This document shows, piece by piece, positions 45,648 to 54,928 of a stretch of 64,000 nucleotides of DNA; position 1 is the first letter of the stretch, and every line of letters starts with the position of its first letter. The position numbers and the translations under genes were made by a program. The DNA is from Bacteroidaceae bacterium (GTDB taxonomy: Bacteria; Bacteroidota; Bacteroidia; Bacteroidales; Bacteroidaceae). The notes below the pieces were generated by a model that searched no databases, had not been told where the DNA came from, and worked only from the letters and a program-made list of their open reading frames with translations. The DNA lies in the NCBI GenBank assembly GCA_024693505.1, contig JAILKU010000029.1:1-64000 (forward strand). The letters are read 5' to 3'.

Positions 45648-46760
45648 ATGAGATTATATAAACTGTTGTTCTTTTTTACCTTGTTTTGCCCTGTTATTTC
45701 AGCACAGCAAATTAAGATTGGTAACTACCGTTTTCCTGATGGTGGAGAATACCAGGGAGAATTGTTTAAAGGGAAGCCTTACGGGAGAGGAACAACCACA
45801 TATCAGAATGGCGACGTACATACCGGAGAGTATGTAAAAGGTAAGCGTCAAGGGCATGGAACTTATCTTTTTGCTGATGGAGAGAAATACGAAGGCGAGT
45901 GGTATCAAGATCAGCAACATGGTCAGGGCACATATTACTTCTCCAACAACAATAGATATGAAGGGCTTTGGTTCCGCGATTATCAGCAAGGCGAAGGTAC
46001 AATGTATTATTACAATGGTGATATCTATGTAGGCCATTGGGAGCAAGACAAACGCTCTGGTCACGGGAAATACACATATGCCAATGGCGCATATTATGAA
46101 GGGGGATGGAAAAATGATATGAAGGACGGCACTGGCCTGTTTGATTGGAATGACGGGAATAAATATGACGGGCAGTGGAAGGAGAACCAGATGCATGGAA
46201 AGGGAACTTTCTATTATGCAACTGGCGACGTTTATGTAGGGGAGTGGCAAAAGGATAAGCAACATGGCAAGGGAATATATACTTTTCATGACAACAATAA
46301 ATACGAAGGGCAATATGTCAATGGCGAACGTACAGGCGAAGGAATCTATACTTTTGCAAACGGCGATAAATATGTTGGGTCATTCTTAAATGGCGAGCAA
46401 GATGGTACCGGCACCTTTACATGGCATACTGGAGCTGTCTATACCGGACAGTGGCATGCCAATAAGCAACATGGTAAGGGACGATATACATGGGCTAACA
46501 AAGATGTTTACGAAGGGGATTGGCGCGATGGTATGATGGAGGGGGAAGGCATTCTTCGACAGGCTGACGGCGTAAAGTTTAAGGGTACATATAAGGGTGG
46601 AATGAAAGACGGTTTCGGAATCTTAGAGGACGCTGAAGGCATTCGATATGAAGGTAATTTCCATCAAGATATGAAAAATGGCGAATTTCTTGAGAAAGAT
46701 AAAAACGGTAATATCATTCGCAAGGTTATATATGTAAATGACGTTCCTAAGAAAGAGTAA
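45648..46760 (+). CDS. Exported MORN-repeat protein (14 repeats)
   Basis: A 370-residue protein with signal peptide MRLYKLLFFFTLFCPVISAQ, then fourteen consecutive 23-residue MORN repeats (residues about 34-356) of the form Y-x-G-x-W-x5-G-x-G-x8-G-x. Repeat order is very regular with no insertions; the last two repeats are the most diverged. The C-terminus is short and basic (VIYVNDVPKKE). MORN units form beta-hairpin sheets that bind lipids or act as scaffolds in eukaryotes. In bacteria the role is unknown, and a cell-envelope location is inferred from the signal peptide. Confidence 0.93.
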   Translation: MRLYKLLFFFTLFCPVISAQQIKIGNYRFPDGGEYQGELFKGKPYGRGTTTYQNGDVHTGEYVKGKRQGHGTYLFADGEKYEGEWYQDQQHGQGTYYFSNNNRYEGLWFRDYQQGEGTMYYYNGDIYVGHWEQDKRSGHGKYTYANGAYYEGGWKNDMKDGTGLFDWNDGNKYDGQWKENQMHGKGTFYYATGDVYVGEWQKDKQHGKGIYTFHDNNKYEGQYVNGERTGEGIYTFANGDKYVGSFLNGEQDGTGTFTWHTGAVYTGQWHANKQHGKGRYTWANKDVYEGDWRDGMMEGEGILRQADGVKFKGTYKGGMKDGFGILEDAEGIRYEGNFHQDMKNGEFLEKDKNGNIIRKVIYVNDVPKKE

Positions 46761-46808
46761 TTATTCCTATTAGCTCATCAAATTAGTATAAAATTAAATA
46801 TAGAATAT

Positions 46809-48968
46809 ATGGCCACAAAATCATCGACCGAGAAACGGTCCAGTTCCAAAAAGGCAGTGCCGAGAAAGTCTACTGGAAGAAAGGCTGCTAACAAGAAATC
46901 ATCTTCAAAAAAGACTGCGGCTAAAAAACGTGCTAAGAAGAGCGCGGCTCCTACTCCAGTGCTGAAACTGATTAAGAACGACCCATATCTGGCTGAGTTC
47001 GCTCCCGCAATTGAAGGTCGTCACATGAATTACTTAAAGAAGCTGTCGGAATTGACAAATTCCGGTAAAATGTCTTTAAGTGATTTCGCATCAGGATATC
47101 TCTATTTCGGATTACACAAAACAGATAATGGATGGGTTATTCGCGAATGGGCGCCTAATGCAAAGGCCATATATCTTATTGGAGATTTTAATGGCTGGAA
47201 GAAGACTACGAAGTACATGTTCAAACACTTGCGTGGAACCGAAAACTGGGAGTTAAAGTTTAACCACAAGAATTTCACCCACGGATCTCATTATAAGCTG
47301 ATTATACAATGGGATGGAGGCGAAGGCGAGCGTATCCCGGCCTGGGCAACAAGGGTGGTACAGGATCCTGATACAAAACTGTTCAGCGCACAGGTGTGGA
47401 ATCCTGAAAAACCTTACATATGGTCAAATCAGCGTTTCAAACCCGATGTAAACCCGTTACTCATTTACGAATGCCATATTGGCATGGCTCAAGATGGCGA
47501 GTGTGTTGGAACTTACAGCGAATTCCGGAAAAATGTTTTGCCCCGTGTGTCAAAACTCGGCTATAATTGCATTCAGATTATGGCCATTCAGGAACATCCT
47601 TACTATGGCAGCTTCGGATATCATGTTAGTAGCTTCTTTGCTGCCAGCAGCCGCTTTGGAACGCCTGAAGAATTAAAGGAACTCATTGACACTGCACACA
47701 GTATAGGAATTACCGTCATCATGGATATAGTGCATAGTCATGCCGTAAAGAATGAGAATGAGGGCTTAGGCAATTTCGCCGGTGACCCGTATCAGTACTT
47801 CCAGCAAGGCGATAGGCGCGAACATCCTGCATGGGACAGCCTTTGTTTTGATTATGGAAAGAATCAGGTACTTCACTTCCTGCTTTCAAACTGCAAGTAT
47901 TGGCTCGAAGAGTATCACTTTGATGGATTCCGTTTTGATGGTGTAACCTCGATGCTTTATTATAGTCACGGTTTGGGCGAGTCATTCAATGGCTATGCCG
48001 ATTATTATAATGGTCACGAAGATGACAATGCCATTTGTTATCTGACTTTGGCAAACGACCTGATTCACCAGATAAAGAAAACAGCCATTACAATTGCTGA
48101 AGAGGTCAGTGGTATGCCTGGGCTTGCTATGCCAATCAAGGAGGGCGGATATGGTTTCGACTATCGCATGGCAATGAATATTCCTGACTATTGGGTGAAG
48201 ACAATTAAGGAACTTCGCGACGAGGATTGGAAACCCAGTTCTATGTTCTGGGAGTCAACGAACCGCCGTGCTGATGAAAAGACGATTTCCTATGCAGAGA
48301 GCCACGACCAAGCCCTTGTCGGTGACAAGACGATCATATTCAGGCTTATAGATTCTGATATGTATTGGCATTTTAAGAAAGGGGATGAAACGAGTAATGT
48401 TGAACGAGGAATTGCTCTTCACAAGATGATCAGGCTTCTTACCCTTTCAACAATTAACGGTGGTTATCTGAATTTCATGGGCAATGAATTTGGTCATCCA
48501 GAATGGATCGATTTCCCAAGAGAAGGCAATGGCTGGAGTTACAAGTATGCACGTCGCCAGTGGAATTTGGTTGATAACAAGGAGTTATGCTACCACTATT
48601 TGAATGACTTCGATATGGCAATGCTGAAAACCATTAAGCGATATAAGCAAATTCACAAGCAGCCGATTATTGAGATTTGGCATAATGATGGCGATCAGGT
48701 ATTAGCTTTTCAGCGTGGCGATTTGCTTTTCTGTTTCAACTTCAGTCCTACCAAGTCCTACGTCGGATATGGTTTCATGGTTCGCCAAGGTTCATACGAA
48801 TATCTTCTCAATACCGACGATGTATCCTATGGCGGCAATGGCTTTAATGATGACAAGGTAATTCATTTCACAGTATATGATAACATCTTGGCACGCGAAA
48901 ACAAAGGATGGCTGAAACTCTATTTGCCGGCACGCACTGCCTGTGTTCTCCACCGAGTCAGAGATTAG
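46809..48968 (+). CDS. glgB: 1,4-alpha-glucan branching enzyme with histone-H1-like N-terminal tail
   Basis: A 719-residue GH13 enzyme that makes alpha-1,6 branches in glycogen. Residues 1-47 are a lysine/serine/alanine tail (for example KKSSSKKTAAKKRAKKSAA). A CBM48-type domain follows (about 110-200, with IREWAPNAKAIYLIGDFNGW). The GH13 barrel has the nucleophile Asp near residue 375 in FDGFRFDGVTSM, the general acid Glu in TIAEEVSGMPG (about 431) and the SYAESHDQALVGDK motif (about 495). The barrel resembles eukaryotic GBE1 more than E. coli GlgB. The basic tail could bind glycogen, DNA or the membrane surface; it has no known role. Confidence 0.93.
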   Translation: MATKSSTEKRSSSKKAVPRKSTGRKAANKKSSSKKTAAKKRAKKSAAPTPVLKLIKNDPYLAEFAPAIEGRHMNYLKKLSELTNSGKMSLSDFASGYLYFGLHKTDNGWVIREWAPNAKAIYLIGDFNGWKKTTKYMFKHLRGTENWELKFNHKNFTHGSHYKLIIQWDGGEGERIPAWATRVVQDPDTKLFSAQVWNPEKPYIWSNQRFKPDVNPLLIYECHIGMAQDGECVGTYSEFRKNVLPRVSKLGYNCIQIMAIQEHPYYGSFGYHVSSFFAASSRFGTPEELKELIDTAHSIGITVIMDIVHSHAVKNENEGLGNFAGDPYQYFQQGDRREHPAWDSLCFDYGKNQVLHFLLSNCKYWLEEYHFDGFRFDGVTSMLYYSHGLGESFNGYADYYNGHEDDNAICYLTLANDLIHQIKKTAITIAEEVSGMPGLAMPIKEGGYGFDYRMAMNIPDYWVKTIKELRDEDWKPSSMFWESTNRRADEKTISYAESHDQALVGDKTIIFRLIDSDMYWHFKKGDETSNVERGIALHKMIRLLTLSTINGGYLNFMGNEFGHPEWIDFPREGNGWSYKYARRQWNLVDNKELCYHYLNDFDMAMLKTIKRYKQIHKQPIIEIWHNDGDQVLAFQRGDLLFCFNFSPTKSYVGYGFMVRQGSYEYLLNTDDVSYGGNGFNDDKVIHFTVYDNILARENKGWLKLYLPARTACVLHRVRD

Positions 48969-48980
48969 TTAACAACTGAT

Positions 48981-50138
48981 ATGGCAAAGCACATAAGACC
49001 GAAAAATAACAGGGACTCTCAGGTAATTAGTCTTATCTGTGGTGTTATTTTCGCGGTCTTTTGTGTCTTATACCTATATTTGCTCCAGCCTTTTCTTATA
49101 GGTTTTGAGCAGCACCGTCTATCTGCTGGACAAACGGTATATTATCCCATTGTCGGGACGGTTATACTTTGTGTATTCCTGACTTTCTTAGGGTTTCTTC
49201 ACCATTATCTTTTCCGGCTTCCAGCTCGTGGAGTGGCCTTGTCTTGGTTCCCTTCGTGCTATCTGATGCTATTGCTTACATGCATGCATTTTGGCGACAT
49301 TGCTTCCGATGGCGGACATACCCCAATTGTCACATTATGCGTCCTACCCATAATTTATATTGTTGTCCATATATTACTTCATCTATATCCCGACGAGCAG
49401 GAAGAAAGGCCCACAATGACTCATTACCTGAAGACAAATCTTCTTATTCTCTCAGTCATGTTCTTTATAACAGGTCTTTTCGCAAACACGAATCACCTGT
49501 TTCACTACGAAATAAAGGCGGCCGGATTATTCGATTCAGGTCAGTATGATGACGTTTTGAGAGTCGGTTCTCGTTATCCTCAGACCACACGTAGCCTTTC
49601 TGCGTACCGTGCTTATGCGTTAAGTCAAAAGGGAGAGTTGGGTGAGCATTTGTTCTTTTATCCAGTAAATGGCAGTCATGACCTTCTGCTTGTTCCGCAG
49701 GATAATGCCCTCTCTCGCCATAACATGCGAATGTTCCGTCGCTTGGGATTCGTACCTGATACGCAGAACGACTTCCCGGTCACTCGTTTTCTGGAGATAG
49801 CCCATCGCAGAGATACCCTTTCCTCAAGATATCTGTCTGATTACCTACTTAGCGCCTATCTTCTGGATCGCAATCTTCCTGATTTTGTTTCTTTGCTCCA
49901 ACAGACCTGCGAACAATATGGTGAGCCGTTGCCACGACATTTCAGAGAGGCGCTTCTTCTGAATGCCCAGGCGCATCAGGAGATGCAGGTCGATTCCACA
50001 GCATGGACGCCACAGGATGAAGAACGTTTCGATGCCTTCATAAGGATCTTCCAGGAGAGTAGGGATGACAATGTTAATGCCGCTACCAGTTCATGTTTGT
50101 TTGGCGATACATATTGGCATTATTATTTCTTTGAGTAA
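48981..50138 (+). CDS. Membrane protein of unknown function (possibly DUF6057-related)
   Basis: A 385-residue protein with a basic start (MAKHIRPKNNRDSQ), five hydrophobic helices in residues about 17-175, and a soluble helical C-terminal half. The last residues FGDTYWHYYFFE recall the end of DUF6057 family proteins of Bacteroidetes, but this is a weak identification. It begins 12 bp after the branching enzyme, so the two are probably co-transcribed. No catalytic motif is visible. Confidence 0.75.
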   Translation: MAKHIRPKNNRDSQVISLICGVIFAVFCVLYLYLLQPFLIGFEQHRLSAGQTVYYPIVGTVILCVFLTFLGFLHHYLFRLPARGVALSWFPSCYLMLLLTCMHFGDIASDGGHTPIVTLCVLPIIYIVVHILLHLYPDEQEERPTMTHYLKTNLLILSVMFFITGLFANTNHLFHYEIKAAGLFDSGQYDDVLRVGSRYPQTTRSLSAYRAYALSQKGELGEHLFFYPVNGSHDLLLVPQDNALSRHNMRMFRRLGFVPDTQNDFPVTRFLEIAHRRDTLSSRYLSDYLLSAYLLDRNLPDFVSLLQQTCEQYGEPLPRHFREALLLNAQAHQEMQVDSTAWTPQDEERFDAFIRIFQESRDDNVNAATSSCLFGDTYWHYYFFE

Positions 50139-50174
50139 CTTTTTGCAGATAAGCACAATTTAAACGCCTTTTAT

Positions 50175-50205
50175 TTTGCCTATCAATAGTTAATTTGTAA
50201 CTTTG
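50175..50205 (+). promoter_or_regulatory. Bacteroidetes promoter of the aminotransferase
   Basis: TTTG at 50175-50178, a 19-bp spacer and TAACTTTG at 50198-50205. The leader is about 55 bases. Confidence 0.82.
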
Positions 50206-50264
50206 CACCTAATTTAGAAAACTGTAAAGTAGTTCACACTACACATTATAATATATTTAGCATT

Positions 50265-51464
50265 ATGCCCAATATATCTGTTCGAGGGACTGAAATGCCC
50301 GAATCGCCCATTAGGAAACTTGCACCTTTGGCTTATCGTGCAAAAGAGAGAGGAATCCATGTTTATCATCTGAACATCGGCCAGCCTGATTTGCCTACGC
50401 CTAAAGCGGCATTAGATGCCATTCGCAATATCGACCGTAAGATTCTTGAGTATAGTCCCAGCCAGGGATATCTCAGTTATCGGCGCAAGTTGGTTGACTA
50501 TTATGCCAAGTACAACATTAACCTGACCCCCGACGACATCATCATTACCAGTGGTGGTTCTGAGGCCGTCTTGTTCTCCTTCTTGGCATGTCTGAATCCT
50601 GGTGACGAGATTATCGTGCCCGAACCGGCTTATGCTAATTATATGGCATTTGCTATTTCTGCCGGTGCGGTTATCCGCACTATTTCTACGACGATTGACG
50701 AGGGCTTCTCTCTGCCGAAGGTCGAAAAGTTCGAGCAGCTTATCAACGAACGCACTCGCGCTATCCTCATCTGCAATCCCAACAATCCTACCGGTTATCT
50801 CTACACCCGTCGTGAAATGAACCAGATTCGCGATATGGTGAAGAAATACGACCTATATCTCTTTTCCGATGAGGTGTATCGCGAGTTTATCTATACTGGC
50901 AGCCCGTATATCAGTGCCTGCCATCTGGAGGGTATCGAGAACAATGTGGTATTAATAGATTCCGTCAGCAAGCGATATAGTGAGTGCGGTATTCGCATCG
51001 GTGCATTGATAACCAAGAATGCCGAAGTGCGTCGCGCTGTGATGAAGTTTTGCCAGGCACGTCTCAGTCCGCCATTGATCGGTCAGATAGCAGCCGAAGC
51101 CAGTTTGGATGCTCCCGAGGAGTATAGTCGCGAGGTGTACGACGAGTATGTCGAGCGCCGTAAATGTCTCATTGACGGCCTGAATCGTATACCTGGTGTT
51201 TATAGCCCAATTCCTATGGGAGCTTTTTATACGGTAGCTAAATTGCCTGTTGATGATGCCGAGAAGTTCTGTGCTTGGTGCCTTACCGATTTCCAGTACG
51301 AGGGCGAGACGGTTATGATGGCGCCTGCAGCTGGCTTCTACACGACGCCCGGGGCTGGAAAGGACCAGGTGCGTTTGGCCTATGTGCTCAAGAAAGAAGA
51401 TTTGAATCGTGCTCTTTTCGTGCTGCGTAAAGCGCTTGAGGCTTATCCTGGCTTGAAGCTTTAG
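50265..51464 (+). CDS. PLP-dependent aminotransferase, class I/II (aspartate aminotransferase-like)
   Basis: A 399-residue fold-type I aminotransferase. The N-terminus has HLNIGQPDLPTP, and the cofactor region includes CNPNNPTGYLY and FSDEVYREFIY. The PLP lysine is at about 236 in DSVSKRYSECGIRIG, and the C-terminal arginine is in KDQVRLAYVL. The amino-acid specificity (aspartate or aromatic) cannot be fixed from sequence. It has its own promoter and is 28 bp upstream of the LolC/E-type permease. Confidence 0.92.
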   Translation: MPNISVRGTEMPESPIRKLAPLAYRAKERGIHVYHLNIGQPDLPTPKAALDAIRNIDRKILEYSPSQGYLSYRRKLVDYYAKYNINLTPDDIIITSGGSEAVLFSFLACLNPGDEIIVPEPAYANYMAFAISAGAVIRTISTTIDEGFSLPKVEKFEQLINERTRAILICNPNNPTGYLYTRREMNQIRDMVKKYDLYLFSDEVYREFIYTGSPYISACHLEGIENNVVLIDSVSKRYSECGIRIGALITKNAEVRRAVMKFCQARLSPPLIGQIAAEASLDAPEEYSREVYDEYVERRKCLIDGLNRIPGVYSPIPMGAFYTVAKLPVDDAEKFCAWCLTDFQYEGETVMMAPAAGFYTTPGAGKDQVRLAYVLKKEDLNRALFVLRKALEAYPGLKL

Positions 51465-51492
51465 GGGGACTTTTCTTTCATTCGTCTTATCC

Positions 51493-52734
51493 ATGTACAC
51501 TTGGTTCATTGCACGTCGCTTGTTCTTACATTCCAGTGATGCTAAGAAGGTGTCGCGTTCCGCTATTGTCATAGCTACAGCCGGCGTTGTTGTCGGTGTG
51601 GCAGTTATGATTATCAGCGTTTGTGTGGTACTTGGATTCAAGGGAGAGATTCAGCAGAAAGTATTGGGCTTCGGTTCTCATATTCAAGTGTTGAACTACG
51701 AAAGTCTGACCCGCGGTGTATCTTCACCCATTGTTATTGACGAAGAGATTAAGTCCCGTCTGAAGGGAGTTCCCGGTGTGCGCCATGTTCAGCGCTTCTG
51801 CGTAAAGCCGGGTATGCTTAAGACGCTTCAGTCATTTCGGGGCGTTACCTTTCGCGGCATTGGACCGGAATATGATGTGTCTTTCCTGCAAGATCATCTG
51901 GTAGAGGGACGCCTGCCTGTTTTCTCTGATACGACTTCAACAGGTGATTTGCTTATCTCTCAGCGTTTGGCACAACAGCTCATGCTGAAATGCGGAGACG
52001 ACATCTATGCCTATTTCTTCGAGCAGAATGTGCGGGCTCGCCGCTTCACTGTCTGTGGCATCTTTTCCACCAACCTCACCGATTTCGACAATGCCATCGT
52101 CTATGCCGATCTGTATACGGTGAAGTCATTGCTTAAGCTCGATTCCGAACAGTATTCCGGTGCTGAGATTACGATTGATGATTTCAACAAGCTGGACGAG
52201 GTTTCGTACCTTGTCTCTTCTGAGATCAATCATAAGCAGGACGCTTATGGCGCCAACTACACTTCGCCCACTATTCGTGAGCTCTATCCCCAAATCTTCT
52301 CCTGGCTCGATTTGCTGGACATGGACGTTTTGGTTATTCTCATCCTGATGATATGTCTTTCTGGCTTCACCATGATAAGCGGATTGCTTATTATCATTCT
52401 CGAGCGTACCAATTTCATTGGTGTCATGAAGGCACTTGGCGCAACAAACGGTTCCATCAGACACCTCTTCCTTTACTTTGCTGTCTTCATCATTCTCCGG
52501 GGGCTTATTCTTGGCAACCTTATAGCCTTTGCCTTGATTTTTGCACAGAAGCATTTCGGACTTATCCACCTGAATCCAGAAATCTATTATGTAAACACCG
52601 TTCCGCTTCAGGTGAATGTTCCCTACATCATTATCATCAATCTTGCTACGCTGTTTATCAGTCTTATAGCACTGATATTGCCGAGCTATATCGTATCAAA
52701 CATCCATCCTGCCCGCAGCATCCGCTTCGAGTAG
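51493..52734 (+). CDS. LolC/LolE-type ABC transporter permease (FtsX domain)
   Basis: A 413-residue inner-membrane protein of the lipoprotein-releasing (LolCDE) or MacB-type permease group. It begins MYTWFIARRLFLHSSDAKKV, then the first helix (about 26-50, IATAGVVVGVAVMIISVCVV), a large periplasmic domain (about 55-270), and three C-terminal helices with the FtsX signature VMKALGATNGSIRHLFLYFA. No ATPase gene is adjacent, so its partner LolD must be elsewhere. Its last 39 bp overlap the convergent prmA gene. Confidence 0.92.
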   Translation: MYTWFIARRLFLHSSDAKKVSRSAIVIATAGVVVGVAVMIISVCVVLGFKGEIQQKVLGFGSHIQVLNYESLTRGVSSPIVIDEEIKSRLKGVPGVRHVQRFCVKPGMLKTLQSFRGVTFRGIGPEYDVSFLQDHLVEGRLPVFSDTTSTGDLLISQRLAQQLMLKCGDDIYAYFFEQNVRARRFTVCGIFSTNLTDFDNAIVYADLYTVKSLLKLDSEQYSGAEITIDDFNKLDEVSYLVSSEINHKQDAYGANYTSPTIRELYPQIFSWLDLLDMDVLVILILMICLSGFTMISGLLIIILERTNFIGVMKALGATNGSIRHLFLYFAVFIILRGLILGNLIAFALIFAQKHFGLIHLNPEIYYVNTVPLQVNVPYIIIINLATLFISLIALILPSYIVSNIHPARSIRFE

Positions 52735-53565
52735 GAGCATGGCCCATCCTGCTTCTTCGCACTCCTTTACCTTGTGCAAATCCAGTTTCCCGGCAGCTTC
52801 TACCAGGCAGTCGGTGTCTTCCTTTAGGAATCCGCTCAGCAGAATCTTTCCGCCCTTGGTAAGGGTCTTCCTGAAGAGTGGCAGGTCGTTCAGCAGGATG
52901 TTCCTGTTGATGTTGGCCAGCAGCAGATCCACATTGCTTACGTCTTCCAGCAGTTTGGCATCTCCGTGTCTTACCCTGACACGCCCCTCCATGTTGTTTG
53001 CCTTCAGGTTCTCGGTCGTGTTTTCCACGCTCCATTCATCTATGTCATAGGCAAATACGTCTGCCGCACCCCTCATTAGGGCCATGATAGATAATATACC
53101 CGTACCGGTGCCTGCATCTACGACAGATTGTCCCTCCAGGTCCATTTCCGACAGGGTACGCAGTATCATTCTCGTCGTCTCATGACTGCCGGTGCCAAAG
53201 GCTAAGCGCGGGTTTATCAGGATATCGTATTTAGTCCCTTCCGGCACCTGGTATCGGCTGTCGTGCACTACGATCTCATTGCCTACGGTTATGGGCTTGA
53301 AGCCCTCTTCCTCCCATGTCTGATTCCAGTTCTCATCCGGCATTTCAGTCACGTGGTACGTGATGTCAACGTCGGGAACGGGGTAGGAGAGGAGGCAGCT
53401 TTTCAGCGCTGATTCGTCAAACACACTGCGTTGTATGTACGCATTCAGTCCTTTTTCAGTGTTCACAAAGGACTCAAAACCCAGTTCTGCGATCCATGCA
53501 GACAAAATGTCGGCAAAGTCACGCTTCATGGGCTTAATTTCCAGTATAATCTCGTTGTATTTCAT
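52696..53565 (-). CDS. prmA: Ribosomal protein L11 methyltransferase
   Basis: A 289-residue enzyme that methylates L11 with S-adenosylmethionine. An N-terminal substrate-recognition domain (about 1-100, with PMKRDFADILSAWIAELGFE) is followed by the Rossmann domain. That domain has LAFGTGSHETTRM, the SAM motif VVDAGTGTGILSIMA (about 150-164), and LLLANINRNILLNDLP. The terminus runs through the end of the convergent permease gene. A minus-strand TAATTTTG (53584-53577) lies 12 bp before the ATG. Confidence 0.94.
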   Translation of the reverse strand: MKYNEIILEIKPMKRDFADILSAWIAELGFESFVNTEKGLNAYIQRSVFDESALKSCLLSYPVPDVDITYHVTEMPDENWNQTWEEEGFKPITVGNEIVVHDSRYQVPEGTKYDILINPRLAFGTGSHETTRMILRTLSEMDLEGQSVVDAGTGTGILSIMALMRGAADVFAYDIDEWSVENTTENLKANNMEGRVRVRHGDAKLLEDVSNVDLLLANINRNILLNDLPLFRKTLTKGGKILLSGFLKEDTDCLVEAAGKLDLHKVKECEEAGWAMLLLEADAAGRMDV

Positions 53566-53576
53566 CTTCTTGGGTG

Positions 53577-53584
53577 CAAAATTA
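53577..53584 (-). promoter_or_regulatory. Candidate -7 element of prmA
   Basis: Minus strand TAATTTTG. Transcription would start only about 5 bases before the ATG, giving a nearly leaderless message. Confidence 0.4.
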
Positions 53585-53602
53585 CTATAAAAAAATGTAA
53601 AT

Positions 53603-53616
53603 GGGGAATTTTCCCC
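53603..53616. other. Perfect 14-bp palindrome between divergent promoters
   Basis: GGGGAATTTTCCCC lies between the prmA -7 element (53577-53584) and the promoter at 53638-53668. It could be an operator; nothing else here supports this. Confidence 0.35.
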
Positions 53617-53637
53617 CTTAAAATAGGTAAAATCCTC

Positions 53638-53668
53638 TTGCTTATCTCAATTAAAGCTATTATCTTTG
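53638..53668 (+). promoter_or_regulatory. Promoter of the Ser/Arg/Gly-rich secreted protein gene
   Basis: TTG at 53638-53640, a 20-bp spacer and TATCTTTG at 53661-53668. The -33 element lacks its first T. Confidence 0.72.
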
Positions 53669-53695
53669 CACCGTAAACCAATAAAAAGTACGAAA

Positions 53696-54838
53696 ATGAG
53701 ACGTAAAATTCAATTTCTGATTGCGCTGTTATCAGTTCCTCTGGTGCTTAACGCACAGACGGTTGATGACGATATGTATTTTGTTCCGAGCAAGAAAAAA
53801 GCTACGGAAACGAAGACCACGGTCTCACAGACCTCTCAGCCCACGATGCGCCAGACGCTTCGGGTTCCCGTTAGTCACGTGGATACGGTTGCCGACTATC
53901 ATACCGGTGCCCTGCGCGATGTAGATGACTATAACCGTCGCGGTACGAAAATGTCTGCACGCCTCGAGGGTGACACCCTCTATCTCGACACCATTGCCGA
54001 GCGTCGTGCGCCCGCCTATCGCGATTATGACGACGAGGGCTACTATGACGATTATGGATATTACGATGACGACTATATCTATTCGTCTCGCCTAATGCGC
54101 TATCGTGGGTATCATTTCTATGATCCCTTCATGTGGGACTTCTGCTATGGCTGGTACGATCCCTGGTACGACCCCTGGTATGGTTGGTACGGACCCTACT
54201 ATCGTCACGGCTTCTATAGCTGGTACGACTGGGGATGGGGTTGGCACCATCGTCCGGGATGGGATCTTGTCTGGTATCATGGCTGGTATCCCGGCGCTTA
54301 CTACGGCTACTACTACCCCAGCCATCGCAGCTATATCTACAGCAATGGCGGACGTCGTCTCGGCTCCGGCTCTACAGGCTATGCCAGTCGTTCAGGCAGT
54401 TCCCGCGGCAGTCGTGTCAGCACGCCGACAGGTTCTCGTGGTGCAGGTGCCCAGTATGGCACTCGCGGCTCAGTCGGTTCCGACCGCCTGTCCACTCGTC
54501 AGAGTACGGCTACGCGCGGTTCCCGTGGCAGTCTGTCCTCCAATCGTGAGTCAGTAACCCGTGGCAGCAGAGGCACCGTTTCGCGCCAGTCCACGAACTC
54601 TTCTTCCCGTAGCAGCAGCAGTACGTCTTCGCGCTCTTCCTCATCATCCCGCAGCTCGTCGGCGTCTTCTTCCCGCGGCTCATCTACGTCGTCCTCTCGC
54701 GGTTCCTCCGGAGGCTTCTCCGGTGGTGGCAGTCGCGGTGGAGGCTTCTCTGGCGGAGGTGGTTTCTCCGGTGGCGGTGGCAGTCGTGGAGGTGGCGGTG
54801 GCTTCTCCGGCGGAGGTGGCAGTCGCGGAGGCAGATAG
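53696..54838 (+). CDS. Secreted low-complexity protein (Asp/Tyr-Trp-Pro, Ser/Arg and Gly-rich)
   Basis: A 380-residue protein with signal peptide MRRKIQFLIALLSVPLVLNA. Residues about 105-140 are rich in Asp and Tyr (EGYYDDYGYYDDDYIY). Residues 145-215 hold repeated aromatic-rich units such as WYDPWYDPWYGWYGPYY. Residues 230-330 are a Ser/Arg-Gly region, and the C-terminal 50 residues are glycine-rich repeats (GGGFSGGGGSRGG). The composition resembles adhesive or matrix-like proteins, but no domain family is evident to me. The ATG at 53696 gives a clean signal peptide. It has its own promoter and lies ahead of two outer-membrane barrel genes. Confidence 0.82.
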   Translation: MRRKIQFLIALLSVPLVLNAQTVDDDMYFVPSKKKATETKTTVSQTSQPTMRQTLRVPVSHVDTVADYHTGALRDVDDYNRRGTKMSARLEGDTLYLDTIAERRAPAYRDYDDEGYYDDYGYYDDDYIYSSRLMRYRGYHFYDPFMWDFCYGWYDPWYDPWYGWYGPYYRHGFYSWYDWGWGWHHRPGWDLVWYHGWYPGAYYGYYYPSHRSYIYSNGGRRLGSGSTGYASRSGSSRGSRVSTPTGSRGAGAQYGTRGSVGSDRLSTRQSTATRGSRGSLSSNRESVTRGSRGTVSRQSTNSSSRSSSSTSSRSSSSSRSSSASSSRGSSTSSSRGSSGGFSGGGSRGGGFSGGGGFSGGGGSRGGGGGFSGGGGSRGGR

Positions 54839-54928
54839 TCCTCAGCCTTCCGGGGCACCTATGCCCTGCTGATAACTTGTCAACATTAGATACAAATCAA
54901 CGAATTAACAGATAAAACTGATATAAAG

